A stretch of DNA of 5,390 nucleotides from assembly GCA_024699205.1 (NCBI GenBank), contig JAILQA010000425.1:1-5390 (forward strand), written 5' to 3'. Position numbers and translations under genes: made by a program. Positions within the stretch are counted from its first letter, which is position 1; the number at the start of each line of letters is the position of its first letter. The notes beneath the pieces are model-generated. The model did no database searches. It saw only the letters and a program-made list of their open reading frames with translations, and was not told the DNA's origin. The DNA comes from Treponema sp. GTDB taxonomy: Bacteria > Spirochaetota > Spirochaetia > Treponematales > Treponemataceae. Of the stretch, positions 1 to 5,390 are shown in pieces.

Positions 1-659
1 ATGGTCATAAGTTCATACTTAATTGGTTGTAGACTCCAGTTTGCAATCATTCTTAAAAACTTGAACTTAGATTCAGATCCGTTTACAATTTTTGCTTTGT
101 ATGTTGAAGGTGCAATCTGAATCATTGTTTTAATTACAGTAATAAAACTTTCCATGTGCTCAATTGCTTTTGGAATCCTGTATTGATAAAACTCTGGCAA
201 TATGCGTTCAGTTCCGTTTTTCTGCAAAGAGCGGATAAAATTAAACATCCCATAATTTGGTTTAATTTTATATTCTGGAGACATCATAAGTCTGTCTATA
301 GCGTTATTAACTTTTTTAGGTATTTCTGGAAGGATTTCATGGCTATGTTTTTTTGGAGTAAAAGAGATTGCTCCAGCTGTGGCAGAAGCAGATGAATTAC
401 CGGAAGCTCCCGAACCGCCTGCGCCTCCATTACTTCCCGAACCAGCGCCAGATGCTGAAGTTCGGACAATTTTACCGCTGCGGTTTACTCCTGAACTTCT
501 TGAAGATTCATCTATTGAACTGCGCTCATACATAATTTCTCCACCGAGTTTCTTAGTCATTTCTGCTGCTTCAAGTTCGTCTATATCACCGATATTTCTC
601 CGGGTTTTGTCTAATGTTCCTGGAGCCCAGTCAGCAGTTTTGTTATGTTCATCACTCAT
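1..659 (-). CDS. Hypothetical protein with Ser/Gly/Ala-rich linker, 3' end beyond window
   Basis: I do not recognise this protein. The start codon is ATG at 659-657, seven bases after a GGAGGA ribosome binding site. The frame stays open for 219 codons to the left edge, so the C-terminus is missing. Three parts are visible. Residues 1-60 are charged and hydrophilic, with a compact motif region (PGTLDKTRRNIG, then MTKKLGGE). Residues 68-97 consist only of Ser, Ala, Gly, Asn and Thr, a flexible linker. Residues 100-219 are basic and probably mostly helical, with several Ile/Leu/Met/Phe-rich stretches and two tryptophan/tyrosine-containing segments near the end. There is no signal peptide and no clear membrane segment, so a cytoplasmic location is inferred. 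It lies 44 bases downstream of the DUF2804-like gene on the same strand, and the two are probably co-transcribed. The linker suggests a head joined to a separate folded domain. No function can be assigned. Confidence 0.85.
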   Translation of the reverse strand, partial: MSDEHNKTADWAPGTLDKTRRNIGDIDELEAAEMTKKLGGEIMYERSSIDESSRSSGVNRSGKIVRTSASGAGSGSNGGAGGSGASGNSSASATAGAISFTPKKHSHEILPEIPKKVNNAIDRLMMSPEYKIKPNYGMFNFIRSLQKNGTERILPEFYQYRIPKAIEHMESFITVIKTMIQIAPSTYKAKIVNGSESKFKFLRMIANWSLQPIKYELMT

Positions 660-666
660 AAAAAAA

Positions 667-672
667 TCCTCC
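667..672 (-). promoter_or_regulatory. Ribosome binding site for the linker protein
   Basis: On the minus strand GGAGGA lies seven bases (all T) before the ATG at 659. This strong Shine-Dalgarno match fixes the start and shows that the minus frame, rather than the overlapping plus-strand frame, is the real gene here. Confidence 0.8.
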
Positions 673-675
673 GTG

Positions 676-694
676 TAGGAATACTATAGGAATA
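676..694. repeat. Two 8-base direct repeats one helical turn apart
   Basis: TAGGAATA occurs at 676-683 and again at 687-694 on the plus strand, an offset of 11 bases. They sit in the 44-base gap between the two minus-strand genes, just upstream of the ribosome binding site. They could bind a protein or be chance in AT-rich DNA. No clear -35/-10 pair accompanies them. Confidence 0.35.
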
Positions 695-703
695 TTATCG
701 GTA

Positions 704-1762
704 TTATATTAATGTTCTTAAAAAGCTTCGGTTTATTATACCATAAAAGTTTTTTAGAACGTATTTTTGACCTTTTGAATCCATTATAACGCCGTCAAAA
801 GTTCCGTACATTGTTGTGTAAGAACGTCGCAAAAAAATAATATTTAAAAGACGAGAACATAATGATTGAGGAGTAAAAGTTAAATCAACCATACTTTCGG
901 TATCCTGGATAACCCATTTTTTTGCCATGCCAAATGGATGTGTAATTACAACGGATGGTAAAGCGGTAGGTTCTCCATCAACAATCAAAACATTGTCATT
1001 ATATTTATCGGAATCTGCTGCATCAAGATTTGAATATCCCAGCTGAAAAATTATGTCCTTATCATTTATGGAACCCAAGCCCCAGACCTTGGAATATATA
1101 GAATGCATTTTAAAATAAGTGCGGTTCATTACCAGCGCACCAAGTCCTGTGTTTTTTTGATAAGGTTCTTTGTTAAAGGAAATATGACCGTTTATATTCA
1201 TTGGTGCAAACCAGGTAGCTGAACAGCGTGAAGAGGCTGGTGAAGGACTTACAAACAAACAGTCCGTATGCATTTTTCCGCCGATTGGTGAAAAGAAAAA
1301 TCCTTCTGCATTAGGTCTGGCTGAATCACCCTTTACTCTAAATGAAAATGCAAAATGCTGGTGCTTTCTTCCCCATGAAAGTTTTAAATATCTTCTTTTT
1401 TGATAACTTGCACATATTCCTCTGTCGGAATTAAGCGGAATATAATGTCTGCGTGTTGGAACTACAGTATGATAAACAAACTTTTTATTTGTTTTTTTAT
1501 TCCAGAAAACAACCTCTGCCAGTCCAAAGATTCGGAAATCAAAAAACTCTGACATTCCAATATAATCATCTATAGAAAAAATAAAATTGAGACGACTTTT
1601 TATGCGTAATTTAGAAATAATAACAGGAAGCGGGATGCCTGCATAAGGAGCTCTCATGCCTTTTATTCCTAATTTTTGAGGTAAATCTAAATATGCGCCA
1701 AAGTTTGCTTTTCCGTTCTGAATAATAGCTTCAGGTGGTCTTTTAAATTGTCTAAAGTACAC
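704..1762 (-). CDS. DUF2804-like protein of unknown function
   Basis: This is a complete 352-residue protein of unknown role. From memory of the family, the second half resembles DUF2804 (Pfam), a widespread uncharacterised family of about this length. The visible similarities are a FFDF/GLAEVVFW segment near residues 73-87 (family: a 'GLASVSFFDF'-like stretch), a DG-x(3)-AL-x-SVVI segment at 262-273, KKW then V-DLTFTP at 281-298, and a C-terminal YGTFDGVIMDSKG followed by LKNFYGI at 319-342. The composition suggests a beta-rich fold without signal peptide or membrane helices. The start is GTG at 1762, chosen because GAGGGG lies five bases upstream. The first in-frame ATG, Met36, would remove conserved-looking sequence and has no good ribosome binding site. 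The central WGRG/WPY-type motif that I associate with the family is not obvious here, so this is a divergent member. It is the first gene of a probable two-gene minus-strand unit. Confidence 0.8.
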   Translation of the reverse strand: MYFRQFKRPPEAIIQNGKANFGAYLDLPQKLGIKGMRAPYAGIPLPVIISKLRIKSRLNFIFSIDDYIGMSEFFDFRIFGLAEVVFWNKKTNKKFVYHTVVPTRRHYIPLNSDRGICASYQKRRYLKLSWGRKHQHFAFSFRVKGDSARPNAEGFFFSPIGGKMHTDCLFVSPSPASSRCSATWFAPMNINGHISFNKEPYQKNTGLGALVMNRTYFKMHSIYSKVWGLGSINDKDIIFQLGYSNLDAADSDKYNDNVLIVDGEPTALPSVVITHPFGMAKKWVIQDTESMVDLTFTPQSLCSRLLNIIFLRRSYTTMYGTFDGVIMDSKGQKYVLKNFYGIINRSFLRTLI

Positions 1763-1767
1763 TCTAA

Positions 1768-1773
1768 CCCCTC
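1768..1773 (-). promoter_or_regulatory. Ribosome binding site supporting a GTG start
   Basis: On the minus strand GAGGGG lies five bases upstream of the GTG at 1762-1760. No ATG is similarly placed, so this site decides the start of the DUF2804-like gene. Confidence 0.7.
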
Positions 1774-1781
1774 GTTTTTTT

Positions 1782-1810
1782 ATTATAAAATACTTTTAAA
1801 TAAGTAGCAA
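1782..1810 (-). promoter_or_regulatory. Sigma-70-type promoter for the minus-strand genes
   Basis: On the minus strand TTGCTA (1810-1805, 4 of 6 to TTGACA) is followed by a 17-base spacer and a perfect TATAAT (1787-1782). Transcription would begin near 1775, giving a very short leader that starts next to the GAGGGG ribosome binding site. The assignment is by consensus only. Confidence 0.55.
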
Positions 1811-1822
1811 CTTTGAATAATG

Positions 1823-1831
1823 TGCTATAAT
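1823..1831 (+). promoter_or_regulatory. Extended -10 promoter for the beta-CASP nuclease gene
   Basis: TGCTATAAT is a perfect TATAAT with the TG of an extended -10 element. No good -35 box stands 16-18 bases upstream, which is usual for extended -10 promoters. Transcription would start near 1838, after the ATG at 1820, so that upstream ATG could not be the translation start. The divergent minus-strand -35 box is at 1805-1810, so the two promoters may interfere with each other. Confidence 0.5.
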
Positions 1832-1839
1832 AGATATTT

Positions 1840-1845
1840 AGGAGG
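1840..1845 (+). promoter_or_regulatory. Ribosome binding site, unusually distant
   Basis: AGGAGG is a near-perfect Shine-Dalgarno, but it lies 13 bases before the ATG at 1859, longer than the usual 5-9. A weaker AAGG at 1850-1853 has a better spacing of five bases. No ATG, GTG or TTG in the reading frame falls between AGGAGG and 1859, so the start stays at 1859. Confidence 0.55.
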
Positions 1846-1858
1846 CATTAAGGTAATT

Positions 1859-3292
1859 ATGGAAATAAAAACATTTTCCTTAGGAGCGGCTGGAGAAGTT
1901 ACCGGTTCAAAGCATTTTCTTGAAATTGACGGGCGGCTTTATATGATTGATTGCGGTGCGTTTCAAGGAAAAAGACGTGAATCAGATGAAAAAAATCGCA
2001 ACTTTTTTGTAGATCCTGATAAACTGGAATCTGTTATATTGACTCATGGGCATTTTGATCATTGTGGTTTATTGCCTCTTCTTGTAAAGCATGGTTATAG
2101 GGGAAATATTTACGCAACTCCTGCTACTCGCGATATTGCAAATCTGGTAATGATGGATAGTGCTCGTATTCAGGCACGAGATGCAGAGTTTCTTGCAAAA
2201 CAGGCTTCTAAAAAAGGGGAAAAGTTTTATTGGAAACCGCTTTTTGATGAAATTGATTGTGTTGATGCGGCAAATCAAATAGTTACTCTTTCATATAACA
2301 GAAAAATGTATATTGGCCCAAATGTTCAGCTGGAGTTTTATGATGCTGGTCATATTTTAGGTTCTGCCTTTGCTAATGTTACGGTAAATCCTAACCCTTC
2401 AAATCCAGATAAGGAAGTGCGCATTTTATTTACCGGAGATATAGGACGAAAATGCAAGCCGATAATTCGTGACCCGGCTGTAAATATACCTGCTCCTGAT
2501 TATATTTATCTTGAATCGACTTACGGTAATAAGCGGCATGAAGATCATTCATTTGCCATGAAAGAACTAGAAAGAATTGTCCGTGAAACTTGTCAAAAGA
2601 AGGGAAAAATAATAATTCCTTCCTTTGCAATTGAACGTGCGCAGGAGCTTGTTTTTTATCTTCATCTGCTTACCGACAAGAAAAAGATTCCTGTTCTTCC
2701 TATTTATGTTGATTCTCCTATGGCGACAAATGTAACTTCAATTTTCCGCGTTCATCCTGAATGTTATGATAAATCTGTTAATGATGCTTTCCTTAAACAT
2801 CACAAAAATCCTTTTGGATTCAGTTCTCTTTCCTATACGACAAGTGTTGAAGAATCTAAAGCATTAAACACTAAAGAAGGACCTATGATTATTATTTCTG
2901 CCGATGGAATGTGCGAAGCAGGAAGAGTTTTGTATCATCTGGCAAATGAGATTTCTAATCCTGACAACACAATATTGATAGTAGGTTATATGGCAGAAAA
3001 TACTCTGGGCAGAAGAATAAAGGATGGTCAAAAGGAAGTAAAAATCCTTGGAGATATGTATAAGGTTGAGGCAAAGATAGAACAGATAAACGCCTTTAGT
3101 GCTCATGCTGATTACACCGAAATGATTGAATGGCTCCAGGCAATTGATACTTCCCGCCTCAAAAAAATATTCCTGGTTCACGGCGAAAAAGATCATCAGG
3201 AAGGTTTCAAGCAGCACTTAGCCGAGGCTGGTTTTTCCAATGTAGAAATCGTCGAAGAAGAAAAAGAATACGAATTAATAATTAACAATTGA
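1859..3292 (+). CDS. MBL-fold/beta-CASP ribonuclease, CPSF-73-like
   Basis: This is a 477-residue metal-dependent RNA hydrolase of the prokaryotic CPSF-73/TTHA0252-type group, cytoplasmic, with a probable role in RNA processing or decay. The N-terminal metallo-beta-lactamase part has the zinc-binding motif THGHFDH (His63, His65, Asp67, His68), His165 in GHILGS and Asp194 in FTGDIG. The beta-CASP motifs follow: Glu219 in LESTYGN, His360 in GRVLYHL and His416 in FSAHAD, with PSFAIERAQE (254-263) and DSPMA (285-289) also typical. The C-terminal RNA-specificity (RMMBL-type) region covers about 395-445 and ends with VHGE at His441. All catalytic residues are present, so it should be active. Length is normal to slightly long for the group. 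A longer frame from ATG 1820 exists, but it begins before the likely transcription start and adds a tail before the usual M-x(4)-F-LGAAGEVTGS opening. Characterised relatives cleave RNA. The substrate here is unknown, and endo- versus exonuclease mode cannot be read from sequence. It is transcribed away from the DUF2804-like gene and ends eight bases before the -35 box of pflB. Confidence 0.93.
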   Translation: MEIKTFSLGAAGEVTGSKHFLEIDGRLYMIDCGAFQGKRRESDEKNRNFFVDPDKLESVILTHGHFDHCGLLPLLVKHGYRGNIYATPATRDIANLVMMDSARIQARDAEFLAKQASKKGEKFYWKPLFDEIDCVDAANQIVTLSYNRKMYIGPNVQLEFYDAGHILGSAFANVTVNPNPSNPDKEVRILFTGDIGRKCKPIIRDPAVNIPAPDYIYLESTYGNKRHEDHSFAMKELERIVRETCQKKGKIIIPSFAIERAQELVFYLHLLTDKKKIPVLPIYVDSPMATNVTSIFRVHPECYDKSVNDAFLKHHKNPFGFSSLSYTTSVEESKALNTKEGPMIIISADGMCEAGRVLYHLANEISNPDNTILIVGYMAENTLGRRIKDGQKEVKILGDMYKVEAKIEQINAFSAHADYTEMIEWLQAIDTSRLKKIFLVHGEKDHQEGFKQHLAEAGFSNVEIVEEEKEYELIINN

Positions 3293-3299
3293 TTTTCTC

Positions 3300-3328
3300 T
3301 TGACATTTTACTTAATTGTAACTATTAT
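3300..3328 (+). promoter_or_regulatory. Promoter of pflB
   Basis: A perfect TTGACA (3300-3305), a 17-base spacer and TATTAT (3323-3328, 5 of 6 to consensus) form a strong sigma-70-type promoter. An overlapping perfect TATAAT at 3326-3331 would need a 20-base spacer. Transcription would begin near 3335, giving a leader of about 155 bases. A second, weaker candidate is an extended -10, TGCTAGTAT at 3372-3380, without a good -35 box. Confidence 0.7.
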
Positions 3329-3332
3329 AATA

Positions 3333-3360
3333 TTGTAATAATTACAAATAATTATTACAA
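3333..3360. promoter_or_regulatory. 28-base perfect inverted repeat, probable operator of pflB
   Basis: Arms of 12 bases (TTGTAATAATTA at 3333-3344 and its exact complement at 3349-3360) flank a 4-base centre. Inside, 3333-3347 is itself a perfect 7-1-7 palindrome, TTGTAAT-A-ATTACAA. Counting the TTGTAAC in the promoter spacer (3316-3322), the TTGTAAY half-site appears four times in 45 bases. It begins right after the -10 box, where a repressor would block transcription. The 7-1-7 geometry resembles Fur-family (PerR, Zur) boxes. The regulator is not identifiable from here. No T-run follows, so it is not a typical terminator for the upstream gene. Confidence 0.6.
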
Positions 3361-3364
3361 AAAT

Positions 3365-3418
3365 ATGGATATGCTAGTATTCAACCTTGAAGAAAGGCGT
3401 ACAATGCATTATTATTAG
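3365..3418 (+). CDS. Possible 17-codon leader ORF before pflB
   Basis: An ATG-to-TAG frame encodes MDMLVFNLEERRTMHYY in the pflB leader. The first ATG has no ribosome binding site. The internal in-frame ATG at 3404 has GAAAGG six bases upstream and would give only MHYY. Either could be a leader peptide or chance. It does not overlap pflB, and no recognisable family applies. Confidence 0.15.
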   Translation: MDMLVFNLEERRTMHYY

Positions 3419-3448
3419 AGTGCGCTTTTAGCGAGTTATAAAAATAAA

Positions 3449-3468
3449 TCAGAGGCAAAGGCTTCTGA
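3449..3468. promoter_or_regulatory. Stem-loop just before the pflB ribosome binding site
   Basis: TCAGAGGC (3449-3456) pairs with GCTTCTGA (3461-3468) around an AAAG loop: eight pairs with one G-U wobble. Eight A bases (3468-3475) and the AGAGG ribosome binding site follow. Read on the plus strand it is a leader hairpin that could affect mRNA stability or translation. On the minus strand it is followed by TTTATTTTT and so resembles a weak terminator, although no minus-strand gene ends here. Confidence 0.45.
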
Positions 3469-3476
3469 AAAAAAAT

Positions 3477-3481
3477 AGAGG
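3477..3481 (+). promoter_or_regulatory. Ribosome binding site of pflB
   Basis: AGAGG lies eight bases before the ATG at 3490, normal spacing. It agrees with the [10 protein letters not shown] opening, which fits the start of pyruvate formate-lyases. Confidence 0.75.
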
Positions 3482-3489
3482 TAAAATAT

Positions 3490-5390
3490 ATGGCTTTAAG
3501 ACCGGAATGGGAAGGATTTAATCCTAGTGGTTTGTGGACAAGCGAAGTCAATGTTCGTGACTTTATTCAGAGCAATTATACAGAATATTCTGGAGACAGT
3601 TCGTTCTTGGCTGGTCCAACAAGTGCAACTAAAAAGTTATTTGATGAACTTCAGAAGTTGCAGAAGGAAGAACACAATAAAAAGTCTGTTGGTTTAGACG
3701 GAAAGGAAAGAACTGGTGTTCTTGATTTGGATACAGATATCGTATCTAGCATTACTTCTCATGGTCCAGGTTACATTTGTCCAGAAGGAAAGGATCTTGA
3801 GCAGGTTGTTGGTCTTCAAACAGACAAGCCTTTAAAGAGAGCTTTCATGCCTTTTGGTGGAATCCGCATGGCAGAACAGTCTTGCGAAATGTATGGATAT
3901 AAACCAAATCCAGAACTCCATAAAATCTTTACAGAATATCATAAAACTCACTCAGATGCAGTATTTGAAGTATATTCACCAGAAATTAGAAAAGCACGTT
4001 CTGCTCATATCTTGACAGGTTTGCCTGATACTTATGGACGTGGTCGTATCGTTGGTGACTACCGCCGAATCGCTCTTTATGGTATCGATTATCTTATTGA
4101 ACAGAAACAGAATGATTTTGCAAATATTGGCGACGGAACAATGACAGAAGAAGTTATCCGCCTTCGCGAAGAAGTTGCAGAACAGATTAAATGCCTTAAA
4201 CAGATGAAAGTTATGGCTGCTTCTTACGGCTTTGATATTTCAAAACCAGCTAAGACTGCAAAAGAAGCTTTCCAGTGGCTCTATTTTGGTTATCTTGCTG
4301 CTGTTAAGACTCAGAACGGTGCTGCTATGTCAGTTGGTCGTATCTCTACCTTCCTTGACATTTACATTGAACGTGATATTAAGAACGGAATCCTTACAGA
4401 AGAAAAAGCACAGGAACTCGTTGACCATATCGTTATGAAGTTCCGCATGGTTCGCTTTGCTCGTATCGAAGCTTACAACCAGCTCTTCTCTGGTGATCCA
4501 ATCTGGGCTACACTTGAAGTTGCAGGTCTTGGACAGGATGGACGCTCTCAGGTAACAAAGAACGACTTCCGTTTCCTCCATACGTTGGAAAACATGGGAC
4601 CTTCTCCAGAGCCTAACATCACAGTTCTCTATTCTAAGAGACTTCCAGAAAACTTCCGCCGCTATGCAGCAAAGATTTCTATTGATACATCTTCTATTCA
4701 GTACGAAAACGATGATATCATGCGCCCAATCTGGGGTGATGACTACTCAATCTGCTGCTGTGTATCTGCTACTCAGACTGGTAAAGAAATGCAGTTCTTT
4801 GGTGCTCGTGCTAACTTGGCTAAAGCTCTTCTTTACGCTATCAACGGTGGTAAAGATGAAGAAGCAGGTCTTACACCAGGTGTACAGGTTGGACCAGAAA
4901 TTGCACCAATTACTTCTGAATATCTTGATTACAACGAAGTTATGCATAAATATGACATTATGCTTGAATGGCTTGCAGATTTGTATGTAAATACATTGAA
5001 TGCTATCCACTACATGCATGATAAATATTACTACGAAGCTGCTGAGCTTGCTCTTATCGATACAAATCTCCGCAGAACATTTGCTACTGGTATTGCAGGT
5101 TTCTCTCACGTAGTAGATTCTCTTTCTGCTATCAAATATGCAAAAGTTAAGGTTCTCCGCCGTGATATCAACATCACAGACAAAAAAGGAAACAAGATTT
5201 TTGCTCCAAATATGGCTTATGATTTCCAGATTGAAGGTGACTTCCCTCGCTATGGTCAGGATGATGACAGAGCAGACGAAATCGCTGTATGGTTGCTCAA
5301 GACATTCATTGCAAAGGTTAAGAAACACCCAACATATCGCAATGCGGAACCAACAACTTCAATTCTTACAATTACTTCTAACGTTGTATA
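3490..5390 (+). CDS. pflB: Pyruvate formate-lyase (formate C-acetyltransferase), 3' end beyond window
   Basis: This cytoplasmic glycyl-radical enzyme converts pyruvate and CoA to acetyl-CoA and formate, the key step of anaerobic mixed-acid fermentation. The frame is open for 633 codons to the right edge. Full-length relatives have about 740-760 residues (E. coli 760), so the last 110-130 are missing, including the RVSGYAV-like loop with the radical glycine. Visible family features are GPGYI near residue 95, [11 protein letters not shown] near 118-128, [16 protein letters not shown] (178-193, Arg184 probably matching E. coli Arg176), MGPSPEPN near 371-378, the active-site pair Cys423-Cys424 in SICCCVSA (E. 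coli Cys418-Cys419), and [21 protein letters not shown] from Met434, where Arg440 matches E. coli Arg435. The residue before the pair is also Cys, where E. coli has Ala. Codon choice (GCT, GGT, CGC, AAG, CTT) looks like that of a highly expressed gene. The enzyme needs the radical-SAM activase PflA, often encoded next door and possibly just past the right edge. A relative such as a glycerol dehydratase is unlikely given the Cys-Cys pair. Confidence 0.96.
   Translation, partial: MALRPEWEGFNPSGLWTSEVNVRDFIQSNYTEYSGDSSFLAGPTSATKKLFDELQKLQKEEHNKKSVGLDGKERTGVLDLDTDIVSSITSHGPGYICPEGKDLEQVVGLQTDKPLKRAFMPFGGIRMAEQSCEMYGYKPNPELHKIFTEYHKTHSDAVFEVYSPEIRKARSAHILTGLPDTYGRGRIVGDYRRIALYGIDYLIEQKQNDFANIGDGTMTEEVIRLREEVAEQIKCLKQMKVMAASYGFDISKPAKTAKEAFQWLYFGYLAAVKTQNGAAMSVGRISTFLDIYIERDIKNGILTEEKAQELVDHIVMKFRMVRFARIEAYNQLFSGDPIWATLEVAGLGQDGRSQVTKNDFRFLHTLENMGPSPEPNITVLYSKRLPENFRRYAAKISIDTSSIQYENDDIMRPIWGDDYSICCCVSATQTGKEMQFFGARANLAKALLYAINGGKDEEAGLTPGVQVGPEIAPITSEYLDYNEVMHKYDIMLEWLADLYVNTLNAIHYMHDKYYYEAAELALIDTNLRRTFATGIAGFSHVVDSLSAIKYAKVKVLRRDINITDKKGNKIFAPNMAYDFQIEGDFPRYGQDDDRADEIAVWLLKTFIAKVKKHPTYRNAEPTTSILTITSNVV

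Noticed and set aside
156..395. Plus-strand frame of 79 residues
   Set aside because: It lies wholly antisense to the minus-strand gene, has a Phe/Trp-rich composition typical of shadow frames and no ribosome binding site.
379..678. Plus-strand frame of 99 residues rich in Pro/Glu/Ala
   Set aside because: It is the antisense of the Ser/Gly/Ala linker gene. Its Pro-Glu-Ala pattern mirrors Gly/Ser codons on the other strand, whereas the minus frame has a strong ribosome binding site and stays open to the edge.
1820..1858. Upstream ATG adding 13 residues to the beta-CASP nuclease
   Set aside because: It overlaps the extended -10 box and precedes the likely transcription start, and the AGGAGG lies after it. 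Start 1859 fits the family N-terminus.
2069..3217. Several minus-strand frames of 66-117 residues inside the nuclease gene
   Set aside because: All are antisense shadows of a gene with complete catalytic motifs.
3289..3306. FNR-type box (TTGAT-N4-ATCAA) before pflB, as in enteric bacteria
   Set aside because: A TTGAT half is present at 3289-3293, but there is no ATCAA partner at the right distance.
3333..3360. Rex-type operator or rho-independent terminator
   Set aside because: Rex sites have an 18-base TTGTGAA-N4-TTCACAA-like pattern that does not fit. As a terminator the stem is almost all A-T pairs and no T-run follows.
4232..4990. Out-of-frame plus-strand frames (68 and 108 residues) and a minus-strand frame (83 residues) inside pflB
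   Set aside because: They overlap conserved pyruvate formate-lyase sequence in other frames and have low-complexity composition.
4747..5328. Minus-strand frame of 193 residues inside pflB
   Set aside because: It is antisense to well-conserved pyruvate formate-lyase sequence, Cys/Phe/Ile-rich and without family resemblance. A long open antisense frame is expected from the codon bias of pflB.

Overview
This window looks like a chromosomal segment of a low-GC, anaerobic, host- or gut-associated spirochaete, most likely a Treponema relative. That assignment rests on the sequence character of the pyruvate formate-lyase, the AT-rich intergenic regions and the general feel of the hypothetical proteins. 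No search was run, so genus level is an inference.

Layout. Bases 1-659 (minus strand) hold the 5' part of an unrecognised gene that runs off the left edge. Its product has a short conserved-looking head, a 30-residue Ser/Ala/Gly/Asn/Thr linker and a helical, basic second half. Just upstream on the same strand, 44 bases away, is a complete 352-residue DUF2804-like gene (704-1762, GTG start). The two probably form one transcription unit. A 96-base divergent region (1763-1858) carries promoter-like sequences on both strands. The plus-strand gene 1859-3292 encodes a complete 477-residue metallo-beta-lactamase/beta-CASP ribonuclease of the CPSF-73-like type, with all metal-binding motifs intact. 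After a 197-base regulatory gap, pflB (pyruvate formate-lyase) starts at 3490 and runs off the right edge with 633 codons visible. The Cys-Cys active site is present. The glycyl-radical loop lies outside the window.

The regulatory gap before pflB (3293-3489) is the most information-rich non-coding part. It has a consensus TTGACA -35 box, a 28-base perfect inverted repeat directly after the -10 box (inside it a 15-base 7-1-7 palindrome of Fur/PerR/Zur-like geometry), a possible 17-codon leader ORF, and a stem-loop just before the ribosome binding site. Together they suggest a tightly controlled, probably redox- or metal-responsive, fermentation gene.

Functionally the genes do not form an obvious single system: one fermentation enzyme (pyruvate + CoA to acetyl-CoA + formate), one RNA-processing nuclease, and two genes of unknown role. 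I see no mobile element, CRISPR array, tRNA, rRNA or defence cassette, and no convincing undescribed multi-gene system. The pflB leader is the best candidate for something new.
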